DNA from: Actinomycetota bacterium
GTDB lineage: Bacteria > Actinomycetota > Thermoleophilia > Gaiellales > F1-60-MAGs149
DNA: 7,071 bases
Assembly (NCBI GenBank): GCA_947481755.1
Contig: CANKHS010000068.1
Span: forward strand, 1-7,071
Direction of reading: 5' to 3'
The notes below the pieces were generated by a model, which was not told where the DNA came from, made no database searches, and saw only the letters and a program-made list of their open reading frames with translations. Every line of letters begins with the position of its first letter. Positions within the stretch are counted from its first letter, which is position 1. A program made the translations under genes and the position numbers. Shown piece by piece: positions 1 through 5,524 of this stretch.

Positions 1-736
1 GTGCAACCTCGGTCAGCAGGAGATCGCCTTCCGCTACACCGAGGCCCTCGCGACGTGCGACAACCACGTCATCTACAAGAACGGCGCGAAGGAGATCGCC
101 GACGCCCACGGCAAGTCGCTCACCTTCATGGCGAAGGTCAACCAACTCGAAGGCAACTCGTGCCACATCCACTGCTCCTTCTGGGAGGGTGACGAGGCGC
201 TGTTCCCCGGCACGGGCGAGGGCGGGCACTCGCCGCTCTACGACCAGTACATCGCCGGCCAGGTCGAGCGCACGCACGAGCTGTCCTTCTTCTTCGCGCC
301 GAACATCAACTCGTACAAGCGCTACGCGTACGGATCGTTCGCGCCGACGACGCTGCTCTGGGGCCGCGACAACCGCACCGCTGCGTTCCGCTCGGTCGGG
401 CACGGCAAGGGCCTGCGGCTCGAGACGCGCATCGCCGGTGGCGACGCCAACCCGTACCTGGCTTTCGCCGCCGTCGTCGCTGCGGGCCTCGACGGCATCG
501 ACCGCGAACTCGTGCCGCCGCCGCCGACGCCGGGCAGCGCCTACGACGCCGACGGCCAGCGCATGCCGACGACGCTCACCGAGGCCGTCGATCTGCTGGA
601 CCGCAGCGCCTTCGCCCGCGCTGCCTTCGGCGACCGCGTGGTCGACCACTACGTCAATTCGGGTCGCCACGAAGTCGCCGCTTTCGAGTCGGCTGTGACG
701 GACTGGGAATTGCACCGCTCGTTCGAACGCTCGTAG
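1..736 (+). CDS. Glutamine-synthetase-family ligase, C-terminal part (5' end outside window)
   Basis: This is the catalytic C-terminal half of a glutamine synthetase fold enzyme, which joins an amine to the gamma-carboxyl of glutamate using ATP. The frame is open from base 2, giving 244 visible residues and a TAG stop. In visible numbering, the GQQE metal/substrate segment is at residues 4-7 and the GNSCHIH nucleotide-binding histidine motif is at 51-57. The glutamate-binding NSYKRY lies at 103-108, DNRTAAFR at 123-130, and RLETRIAGGDANPYLA at 139-154. No adenylylation-tyrosine motif of the classic nitrogen-regulated GlnA was recognised. The next gene is a PuuD-type gamma-glutamyl hydrolase, so a PuuA/GlnA3/GlnA4-like role (gamma-glutamyl-polyamine or -ethanolamide synthesis) is plausible, but that is inference from context. 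Third positions are almost all G or C, more extreme than in the lspA gene further right. The family call is firm; the substrate is not. Confidence 0.92.
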   Translation, partial: CNLGQQEIAFRYTEALATCDNHVIYKNGAKEIADAHGKSLTFMAKVNQLEGNSCHIHCSFWEGDEALFPGTGEGGHSPLYDQYIAGQVERTHELSFFFAPNINSYKRYAYGSFAPTTLLWGRDNRTAAFRSVGHGKGLRLETRIAGGDANPYLAFAAVVAAGLDGIDRELVPPPPTPGSAYDADGQRMPTTLTEAVDLLDRSAFARAAFGDRVVDHYVNSGRHEVAAFESAVTDWELHRSFERS

Positions 737-739
737 AGG

Positions 740-769
740 CGACATTTTGGACCCGGGCACAGAATGTCG
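740..769 (+). terminator. Hairpin downstream of the glutamine-synthetase-like gene; possible terminator or operator
   Basis: The arms CGACATT (740-746) and AATGTCG (763-769) are perfectly complementary. The pairing continues inward by T-G, T-A and G-C, giving a stem of about ten pairs with a ten-base loop. It begins three bases after the stop codon of the ligase, which fits a 3' hairpin. No T-run follows, so it is not a standard intrinsic terminator. It could equally be a protein-binding palindrome upstream of the next promoter. Confidence 0.4.
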
Positions 770-803
770 TGTCCAGCGAACATGCCTACGCCTACGGCGG
801 CGC

Positions 804-816
804 TAGTCTCCTGTTA
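804..816 (+). promoter_or_regulatory. Candidate -10 box (TAGTCT) for a leaderless transcript of the C26 hydrolase
   Basis: TAGTCT at 804-809 fits TANNNT and ends six bases before the ATG at 816, so the predicted transcription start falls on or next to the A of the start codon. There is no Shine-Dalgarno sequence in the preceding 20 bases. No convincing -35 hexamer is seen at 16-18 bases spacing. Four other genes in the window show the same arrangement, which raises confidence in each. Confidence 0.5.
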
Positions 817-1538
817 TGCGACCGCGCATTGGCATCACCGCGTACTGGCTCGAGGCGTCGTGGGGGCCGTGGTCCGGCATGCCGGCGTGTCTGGCACCGC
901 AGGCCTACGTCAACTCGATTCTCGTGGCGGGTGGGTTTCCGCTGCTCGTGCCGCCGCTGCCCGAGATGGAGGGGTTTGCCGAGCAGGCACTCGACACGCT
1001 CGATGGCCTGATCCTCGTTGGTGGAAGCGACGTTGGCGCGAACACGTACGGAGCGGAGTCGCACGAGACCGCGGATCCGCCGAACACGCGCCGCGATGAC
1101 GCCGAACTTGCGTTGCTGCGTGGCGCGCTCGATCGAGACATGCCGCTGCTGGGTATCTGTCGCGGCTTTCAGCTGCTCAACATCGCCTACGGCGGCACGC
1201 TCGAACAGCACCTCGATGATGTCGTCGACGGCGATCTACATCGCGTAAAACTCGGGCACTGGTCGAATCATCCGGTCGAGATCCTCGGTGGCAAGATCGC
1301 CGAACTGGTACCGAACGGCACCGTCATTCATTCGCACCATCACCAAGGCATCGAGACGGTCGGTGGTGGTCTCGAGGTGACCGCCAAGGCACCGGACGAC
1401 ACGGTTGAGGGTCTTGAGGATCCCAACAAAGCCTTCGCCGTTGGCGTGCTCTGGCACCCGGAAGAGGCGCATACCGATTCGGGCGCACCGGTCTTCAAGG
1501 CGCTGATCGACGCGGCCGCGCAGTACGCCGAACGCTAA
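816..1538 (+). CDS. Gamma-glutamyl-gamma-aminobutyrate hydrolase family protein (peptidase C26, PuuD-like)
   Basis: This is a 240-residue cytoplasmic class I glutamine-amidotransferase-like hydrolase. Family members cleave gamma-glutamyl amides such as gamma-glutamyl-GABA, releasing glutamate. The nucleophile elbow LGICRGFQ places the catalytic cysteine at residue 115. The segment GGTLEQHL at 126-133 and the histidine-rich SHHHQG at 173-178 are typical of the family, and GVLWHPEE at 210-217 supplies His214 and Glu216 of the triad. Length is close to the usual 240-255. It follows the glutamine-synthetase-like ligase by 79 bases on the same strand. That pairing matches the first and last gamma-glutamyl steps of the Puu putrescine route, although no oxidase or aldehyde dehydrogenase is visible here. 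The ATG at 816 is chosen because it opens directly on the conserved beta strand RIGIT and sits just below a -10-like box. The true substrate is unknown. Confidence 0.92.
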   Translation: MRPRIGITAYWLEASWGPWSGMPACLAPQAYVNSILVAGGFPLLVPPLPEMEGFAEQALDTLDGLILVGGSDVGANTYGAESHETADPPNTRRDDAELALLRGALDRDMPLLGICRGFQLLNIAYGGTLEQHLDDVVDGDLHRVKLGHWSNHPVEILGGKIAELVPNGTVIHSHHHQGIETVGGGLEVTAKAPDDTVEGLEDPNKAFAVGVLWHPEEAHTDSGAPVFKALIDAAAQYAER

Positions 1539-1565
1539 TACCACCTGCGCTAGCACGGGTGGTAT
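1538..1565 (+). repeat. 8-bp inverted repeat / hairpin between hydrolase stop and RCC1 gene
   Basis: The arms ATACCACC (1538-1545) and GGTGGTAT (1558-1565) are perfect complements separated by 12 bases. Within the spacer TGC (1546-1548) can pair with GCA (1553-1555) around a GCTA loop, leaving a two-base bulge. The left arm starts on the last base of the hydrolase stop codon. The right arm includes the first three bases of the -10 box for the next gene. It may end the upstream transcript, although no T-run follows, or act as an operator for the downstream promoter. Confidence 0.6.
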
Positions 1566-1575
1566 GCTCGCCCGA
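1560..1575 (+). promoter_or_regulatory. Extended -10 promoter (TGG-TATGCT) for a leaderless RCC1 mRNA
   Basis: TATGCT at 1563-1568 is preceded by TGG, giving an extended -10 (TGN-TANNNT). It ends six bases before the ATG at 1575, so transcription should begin at the start codon. No ribosome binding site is present. The right arm of the inverted repeat covers part of this box, so binding there would be expected to affect initiation. Confidence 0.55.
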
Positions 1576-3041
1576 TGCATCGTCTCCGGCTTGCCCTCGT
1601 CGTCCTTGCCCTGCTCACGATCGGCGTGCTCAGCGCTGGCTGTGGAAATCTCCTCAGCGTCGGTGCCGGCGTCTCGTGCGTGATCCAGTCCGATGGCGCG
1701 CCTAACTGCTTCGGCGCAAACGGCTCTGGTCAGGCCGGGCACAGTGCTGGCACGACCCCGGCGAGCCCCGGTGCAGTCACGCTGCCTAAGGGGTACGCCG
1801 CGGCCGACATCTCGGTGGGACAGGGCTCCGCCAATGGCCTTGCCACAGTCTGTGTCGTGGCCGGTAAGAACGTCACGTTGGGCGGTTCTGTTTACTGCTG
1901 GGGAGATGACACCGGTGGTTTGCTCGGACGCGGAAGTGCAGGCGCAGCGAGCGCGGCACCGGTCAAAGTGAAGTTGGGTACGGGCAACACTGGCTCGGCT
2001 ATCACTGTCGGTGGAACCATGGCCTGTGCCCTTGTCAGTGGCATGGACGCAGGTGTTTCTTGCTGGGGATCGCAGCTTGGAGCGGGGATCACCGCTCCGT
2101 CGATTGTGAGTGGCACTTCTGCATTCCCGGTGCAGGGCGGTGGAACGTCGGCAGCGTCGCTTCTTGCTGTCGGGCAGTCGCATGCATGTGCCGGTGGTAC
2201 CACGAAGCTCGTGTGTTGGGGCGTTGGCACATCGGGGCAGCTCGGCAATGGTGTGAGCGTCGACAGCGCAACTCCCGTGACCGTCACGCTTCCGAAGGTG
2301 ATCACCGACATTGGCGCGATCGCGGCCGGTGGGGCGAGCACGTGTATTCAGGTGACGGAGAAGGACGGGTCGTCGAGTGCGTGGTGCTGGGGTGCGATTG
2401 CGGCGATCAACGTGCCGACCAAGGTTGCGTTTCCGGGTGATCTTGACGCCGTACAAGTGAGCGTTGGTCTCAACCATGCCTGTGCCATGTTGTCCGACGC
2501 GACTGTCTGGTGTTGGGGCGCAAATGAGAGTGGCCAACTCGGCAACGGCACACTGACAGCGTCGGCAACACCCGTAAACGTGATCGGTGTGAAGGCATCG
2601 CGCATCAGCGCTGGCCAGGATCAGAGCTGTGCCGCGATGACGAGTGGATTCTTGCGGTGTTGGGGTTCGAACGCACAGGGACAACTTGGTCAGGCCGCCG
2701 TGATCACGGTCGGCGCCAGGCCGATGACGGTCCCAGGCATCGATGGTCTGCGTGCGCCGATTCCGAAGAAGGTTGCGATCAAGGGCGTGGCCGCGGTTGG
2801 TTCGGTCTTGACGGCGACCACAGCACCGTGGAAGTACGCGACGCAGTACACCTATCAGTGGCAGCGCCTCAACGCAAAGGGTGAGTGGGTCGAAATCGCG
2901 AAGGCCACCAAGAAGACGCTTCGCCCAAGCATGAGCTTGGGTGGGAATGTGGTACGCGTGGTGGTTTCCGGTGGGAACGCCTGGACCATGGCGGGCGAGC
3001 CGAGCTCGAATGCGCCACCCATGCAGATCCCAGCGGGCTAG
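1575..3041 (+). CDS. Secreted, probably lipid-anchored RCC1-repeat beta-propeller with C-terminal Ig-like domain
   Basis: This 488-residue protein of unknown specific role is predicted to act outside the membrane. Residues 1-22 form a signal peptide with a basic start (HRLR) and a hydrophobic core, ending in VLSAGC. Cys23 would be the lipidated residue, although Ser rather than Leu at -3 makes the lipobox imperfect. Residues of about 27-390 hold seven RCC1-type repeats, each with a CWG-like segment (CFG in the first) and several followed by GQLGNG, consistent with a seven-bladed propeller. Each repeat has two cysteines: 35/45, 93/108, 151/163, 205/214, 257/271, 303/313 and 352/362. The third and fifth blades lack a clear GQLGNG loop. 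Residues of about 398-475 look like an Ig-like module (VGSVLTA, YTYQWQR, NVVRVVVSG). Eukaryotic RCC1 is a Ran exchange factor; bacterial exported relatives are instead thought to bind surface partners. The start is fixed by the signal peptide and the -10 box. Confidence 0.9.
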   Translation: MHRLRLALVVLALLTIGVLSAGCGNLLSVGAGVSCVIQSDGAPNCFGANGSGQAGHSAGTTPASPGAVTLPKGYAAADISVGQGSANGLATVCVVAGKNVTLGGSVYCWGDDTGGLLGRGSAGAASAAPVKVKLGTGNTGSAITVGGTMACALVSGMDAGVSCWGSQLGAGITAPSIVSGTSAFPVQGGGTSAASLLAVGQSHACAGGTTKLVCWGVGTSGQLGNGVSVDSATPVTVTLPKVITDIGAIAAGGASTCIQVTEKDGSSSAWCWGAIAAINVPTKVAFPGDLDAVQVSVGLNHACAMLSDATVWCWGANESGQLGNGTLTASATPVNVIGVKASRISAGQDQSCAAMTSGFLRCWGSNAQGQLGQAAVITVGARPMTVPGIDGLRAPIPKKVAIKGVAAVGSVLTATTAPWKYATQYTYQWQRLNAKGEWVEIAKATKKTLRPSMSLGGNVVRVVVSGGNAWTMAGEPSSNAPPMQIPAG

Positions 3042-3042
3042 C

Positions 3043-3456
3043 TCAGCCGTTCGTCGAGGTGCCAGAGCTCGACGTGGGGAGTCCGTCCGGGACCTCCCAG
3101 TCCGCGCGCCCGTCCCACCAGATATGTCCGACCGACTTCAGCCCCGACGGCTCGTCGACGCTGCCGGCTGCGATCGCCGTGTACTCACGATCGGGTGCCT
3201 TCCAAAACAGCGACGAGCCGCAGTTCGCGCAGAAACCGCGCACCGCGTTGGTCGTGCTGTGGGGACTCTCGATCCAGGTCAGACCAGCGTCGGCTAGGAG
3301 TTCGAGGCTATCGTCCGGACAGGCCGTATATGGCGCAGCACCGCCATGCATGCGTCGGCACTCACCGCAGTGACAGGTCGTCACATCGCGCAGTGGGCCG
3401 TTGACGCGATACCGCACGCTGCCACACAGACAGCCGCCGTCGTGGTGTTCGCTCAT
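3043..3456 (-). CDS. GFA (glutathione-dependent formaldehyde-activating enzyme-like) family zinc protein
   Basis: This is a small 137-residue cytoplasmic protein with the GFA/CENP-V fold. Zinc-binding cysteines appear in the family order: GCLCGSVRY (Cys9, Cys11), CHCGECRR (Cys28, Cys30, Cys33) and GFCANCGSSLF (Cys76, Cys79). The aromatic IWWDGRADW near residue 112-120 is typical of the C-terminal part. The founding member helps condense formaldehyde with glutathione, but most family members have no proven reaction. Actinobacteria usually use mycothiol or another thiol, so the classic activity should not be assumed. Its stop lies one base from the stop of the RCC1 gene, tail to tail. Its start is divergent from proC, and a TAGAAT box sits six bases upstream of its ATG. 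The Ser/Thr/Gly-rich last ten residues are probably disordered. Confidence 0.88.
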   Translation of the reverse strand: MSEHHDGGCLCGSVRYRVNGPLRDVTTCHCGECRRMHGGAAPYTACPDDSLELLADAGLTWIESPHSTTNAVRGFCANCGSSLFWKAPDREYTAIAAGSVDEPSGLKSVGHIWWDGRADWEVPDGLPTSSSGTSTNG

Positions 3457-3468
3457 GAGCCGATTCTA
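3456..3468 (-). promoter_or_regulatory. Candidate -10 box (TAGAAT) for the GFA gene, leaderless
   Basis: On the minus strand TAGAAT (plus-strand positions 3463-3468) ends six bases before the ATG at 3456. It is directly preceded by GTCACG, the same six bases that precede the proC -10 box on the other strand. No Shine-Dalgarno sequence and no clear -35 element are seen. Confidence 0.5.
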
Positions 3469-3504
3469 CGTGACACGAACCGGCGCGAACCTGTCCGTCA
3501 CGTA
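3467..3504. repeat. 8-bp inverted repeat joining the two divergent promoters
   Basis: TACGTGAC at 3467-3474 and GTCACGTA at 3497-3504 are exact reverse complements with a 22-base spacer. The outer two bases of each arm are the TA that begins each -10 box. Each promoter therefore has GTCACG immediately upstream of its -10, and corresponding arm positions are 30 bases apart, close to three helical turns. This geometry suits a dimeric regulator acting on both genes, which is inference. Confidence 0.55.
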
Positions 3505-3516
3505 CACTGCCGCGCA
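3503..3516 (+). promoter_or_regulatory. Candidate -10 box (TACACT) for the proC operon, leaderless
   Basis: TACACT at 3503-3508 ends seven bases before the proC ATG at 3516, placing the predicted transcription start at the start codon. No ribosome binding site precedes the gene. No -35 hexamer is convincing at normal spacing. Confidence 0.5.
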
Positions 3517-4316
3517 TGACGGCAACACTGGGATTGATCGGAGCAGGGCGGCTCGCCTCGGCGCTGGTCGCTGGTTGGGTTGCCGCCGACCCGTCCTGCG
3601 CCCCGAGGATTCTGGCCACCGATCGCTACGAGGGTGTTGCCGAGGCGCTGGCCACTCAACATGGCATCGGAGTACGTGCCACGCCCGCCGCCGTTGCCGC
3701 CGAAGCCGATCTCGTAATCCTGCTCGTCAAGCCGCAGGACGTGCCGGGCGCTGCTGCGGAGGTTGCCACGACCTTGCGAACGGGCGCCTGTGTCGCGTCT
3801 GCCGCCGCCGGCGTCGAGCTGGCCACGATTCGCGCCGAGCTCGCCGACGAGACCAATGTCGCTCGCTTTATGCCGAACATCCCGGTTGCCGTTGGTGGGG
3901 GCGTCTCTGCTGTCTGTGGAGATGTCGACGCCGTCGCCGCGCTGACACCATGGCTCCAGGCCGTCGGTACGGCGGTGCCGATGGACGAGTCGATGTTCGA
4001 CGCTGCAACTGCCATCTCGGGCTCTGGTCCGGGGATGCTCGCGTATGTCATCGAGACGTTCGTTGCCGCCGCGATCGACGTTGGGTTTTCTGCTGACGAT
4101 GCCAATCGCCTCGTGGTCGATACCTTCGCTGGCACCGGACGGTATCTGGCCGAGACGGGGGAGAGCCCGACCGCGCTCCGAGAGCGTGTCACCTCGCCTG
4201 GAGGAACCACTGCGGCCGGCATTGCCGCGCTTGAGGCCGCTGGACTTCCCGCGGCTCTCGTCGCGGCAGCACGTGCGGCCCGCGATCGTGGCACCGAACT
4301 GCGGAGCGGCTCATGA
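3516..4316 (+). CDS. proC: Pyrroline-5-carboxylate reductase
   Basis: This 266-residue cytoplasmic enzyme reduces 1-pyrroline-5-carboxylate to L-proline with NAD(P)H, the last step of proline synthesis. The N-terminal Rossmann fold starts at once with GLIGAGRLASA (residues 6-16). LLVKPQDV at 69-76 is the family cofactor-pocket motif, and RFMPNIPVAVGGG at 117-129 is also typical. The C-terminal helical domain has ISGSGP at 167-172 and the substrate-binding signature RVTSPGGTTAAGI at 224-236. After GSGP the usual Ala-Tyr/Phe is replaced by Gly-Met-Leu, a small departure near the active site. Length is normal (about 260-280). The ATG at 3516 gives no excess ahead of the Rossmann strand and lies seven bases below a -10 box. 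The stop overlaps the yggT start by four bases (ATGA), so the two are probably translationally coupled. Confidence 0.95.
   Translation: MTATLGLIGAGRLASALVAGWVAADPSCAPRILATDRYEGVAEALATQHGIGVRATPAAVAAEADLVILLVKPQDVPGAAAEVATTLRTGACVASAAAGVELATIRAELADETNVARFMPNIPVAVGGGVSAVCGDVDAVAALTPWLQAVGTAVPMDESMFDAATAISGSGPGMLAYVIETFVAAAIDVGFSADDANRLVVDTFAGTGRYLAETGESPTALRERVTSPGGTTAAGIAALEAAGLPAALVAAARAARDRGTELRSGS
4303..4306 (+). promoter_or_regulatory. Shine-Dalgarno sequence (GGAG) of yggT
   Basis: GGAG at 4303-4306 lies six bases before the yggT ATG, inside the end of proC. Its presence in an internal operon gene contrasts with the operon-leading genes, which have none. Confidence 0.6.
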
Positions 4317-4591
4317 CGTTCGACCGCGCCCTGATCGCCACGTTTGTGAGCTCGCTCACGATCGTGTACACGATCATGATCCTGATCTACGCGATCCAGT
4401 CGTTCGTGCCACTCGGCTACTCCGCGCCCGTGATGACACTCCGCCGCTTCCTGGATGAGACTGTTGCCCCACTGTTGCTGCTGTTTCGGCGCTTTATCCC
4501 GCCGATCGGCCCGCTCGACCTGTCTGCAATGGTGGCGCTGTTCGCCCTGTGGATCGGTTCTGGGCTCGTGCAACAGCTGATTATCGGTTAG
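4313..4591 (+). CDS. yggT: YggT family small integral membrane protein
   Basis: This 92-residue inner-membrane protein has two predicted hydrophobic segments, residues of about 6-30 and 70-91. Between them lies the family signature RRFIPPIGPLDLS at about 59-71. YggT (YlmG in Gram-positive bacteria) occurs in most bacteria and chloroplasts. It is linked genetically to division or osmotic functions, but its biochemical activity is not established. The gene overlaps proC by four bases and precedes divIVA by 39 bases. Linkage to proC is also seen in E. coli, and linkage to divIVA in Firmicutes and Actinobacteria, so this locus combines both. Length is typical (about 90-100). The ATG is supported by the GGAG six bases upstream. 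Confidence 0.93.
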   Translation: MTFDRALIATFVSSLTIVYTIMILIYAIQSFVPLGYSAPVMTLRRFLDETVAPLLLLFRRFIPPIGPLDLSAMVALFALWIGSGLVQQLIIG

Positions 4592-4612
4592 AAATCGAGG
4601 GCAGGAGATTTC

Positions 4613-4620
4613 GAGGAGGT
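4613..4620 (+). promoter_or_regulatory. Strong ribosome binding site (GAGGAGGT) of divIVA
   Basis: GAGGAGGT is the best anti-16S match in the window. AGGAGG (4614-4619) lies 11 bases from the ATG at 4631 and 17 bases from the in-frame ATG at 4637. The former is therefore preferred as start, although the spacing is slightly long. An in-frame GTG at 4619 is excluded by a TAG at 4625. Confidence 0.75.
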
Positions 4621-4630
4621 GCCGTAGGTC

Positions 4631-5137
4631 ATGCCCATGGCCATTACTCCCGCAGAGCTCCGGCACACGCCACTTCGTCGTTCCCTCTTTGGCTACAAGC
4701 GCCCTGACGTCGACGACATGATCGAAGAGTTGGCCGATGCGTACCAGGAGACGTGGCAGCACCGCGTGGATATGCAGGAGCGGATTGAGACGCTCGAGAC
4801 AGAGGTCAAGCGCTATCGCGATATGGAAGACCTCCTCCGACGCACGCTCGTAAGTGCTGAAAAGCACGCTGCCGATCAGAAGGAGGCCGCCCGTAAGGAG
4901 GCCGCTCAGATCGTGCGCGAGGCCGAACAAGAGGCACGCGAGGTACTGGGCGAGGCGCATCATCAGCGCTCTGCCGTCTGGCGCGATACGCAGTCGATCG
5001 AGCAGCGTGGCCGAGAGTTGCAGGCCCGCTACCGCGCGTTTCTCAGCACCGCAGAGGCAGTCCTCGATGAGGTTGAAGACACCGACGATCGCACGGAAGA
5101 GCGCGAGCCGCTCGCCGATGCGATCACCATGAACTGA
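4631..5137 (+). CDS. divIVA: DivIVA family coiled-coil polarity/division protein
   Basis: This 168-residue cytoplasmic scaffold is predicted to bind curved membrane at poles or septa. The N-terminal DivIVA domain is clear at about residues 3-45: ITPAELRHTPLRRS followed by FGYKRPDVDDMIEEL, matching the family FGYdr.eVDeFL pattern with its membrane-contact loop. Residues of about 45-150 are a charged Glu/Arg/Ala-rich coiled coil (repeated KEAA, REAEQEAREV) expected to form parallel dimers. The tail is acidic (DEVEDTDDRTEERE). At 168 residues it is shorter than mycobacterial Wag31 and close to the Bacillus protein. It may therefore be the main DivIVA or a short paralogue such as a SepIVA-like protein. 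It is the third gene after proC and yggT, with an excellent ribosome binding site and no recognisable promoter of its own in the 39-base gap. Confidence 0.92.
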   Translation: MPMAITPAELRHTPLRRSLFGYKRPDVDDMIEELADAYQETWQHRVDMQERIETLETEVKRYRDMEDLLRRTLVSAEKHAADQKEAARKEAAQIVREAEQEAREVLGEAHHQRSAVWRDTQSIEQRGRELQARYRAFLSTAEAVLDEVEDTDDRTEEREPLADAITMN

Positions 5138-5163
5138 CGGGGCTCCTTTCGCGCGGGCAGGGG

Positions 5164-5176
5164 TATGGTTCGCGCA
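5164..5176 (+). promoter_or_regulatory. Candidate -10 box (TATGGT) for the DksA/TraR-lspA-rluD operon, leaderless
   Basis: TATGGT at 5164-5169 ends six bases before the ATG at 5176, in a 38-base gap after divIVA. No Shine-Dalgarno sequence precedes the gene. A CTGACG at 5134-5139 resembles a -35 element but its 24-base spacing is too long, so the -35 region is unassigned. Confidence 0.5.
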
Positions 5177-5520
5177 TGGAACTCGACGTCGCCACAACCG
5201 CGCTGACCAGTGAGCGCGCACGCATCGCCCATGACCTTGAGCAGCTCAACGCCGGGACGGACAACGGTCGGGACAGCGCTGATCGTCTAGGTGCTGGTTC
5301 TGACGATGCTGTCGCGACGTACGAAGACGAGCTCGATGAAGGCGTTGTCGACGATCTGCAGGCAAACCTTGACGAAGTCGACGCCGCGCTCGCGCGCATC
5401 GCGGCCGGGACGTACGGCGTCTGCGTCGACTGTGGCGAAGCGATTCCCGAGAAGCGTCTGACAGCATTGCCGGCGAGTGCTCGCTGCATCGAGTGCCAGC
5501 GCAAGCAGGAGCACCGCTGA
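5176..5520 (+). CDS. DksA/TraR family C4 zinc-finger protein
   Basis: This 114-residue cytoplasmic protein has the DksA/TraR zinc finger at residues 80-107. Cys83-x2-Cys86 lies in YGVCVDCG, followed by RLTALPASARC and Cys104-x2-Cys107, with the usual 17-residue spacing. The N-terminal part is an acidic predicted coiled coil with SDDA at 42-45, near the position of the acidic tip that DksA inserts into the RNA polymerase secondary channel. At 114 residues it is nearer to short TraR/YlyA-like members than to 151-residue E. coli DksA. A role in tuning transcription is known for the family but inferred here. The position immediately before lspA mirrors ylyA in Bacillus. The gene ends four bases before the lspA ATG, so they share a transcript. 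Confidence 0.9.
   Translation: MELDVATTALTSERARIAHDLEQLNAGTDNGRDSADRLGAGSDDAVATYEDELDEGVVDDLQANLDEVDAALARIAAGTYGVCVDCGEAIPEKRLTALPASARCIECQRKQEHR
5507..5511 (+). promoter_or_regulatory. Possible ribosome binding site (AGGAG) of lspA
   Basis: AGGAG at 5507-5511 is the only Shine-Dalgarno-like sequence before the ATG at 5525, but the 13-base spacing is long. Coupling to the end of the upstream gene, four bases away, may contribute more. Confidence 0.35.
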
Positions 5521-5524
5521 GACG

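Noticed and set aside
1236..2684. Open reading frame of 482 codons on the minus strand opposite the RCC1 gene
   Set aside because: It is rich in Arg, His and Thr with no domain pattern. It lies antisense to a clearly real gene with signal peptide and repeats, and long spurious frames are common in GC-rich DNA.
3656..5221. Open reading frame of 521 codons on the minus strand across proC, yggT and divIVA
   Set aside because: It runs opposite three confidently identified genes and its translation is low-complexity (Ala/Ser/Arg runs) with no recognisable motif.
5477..5524. Upstream in-frame ATG (5477) as the lspA start
   Set aside because: It would overlap the DksA/TraR zinc-finger coding region by 44 bases and add a Ser/Ala-rich stretch with no family support. 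The ATG at 5525 follows the upstream stop by four bases.
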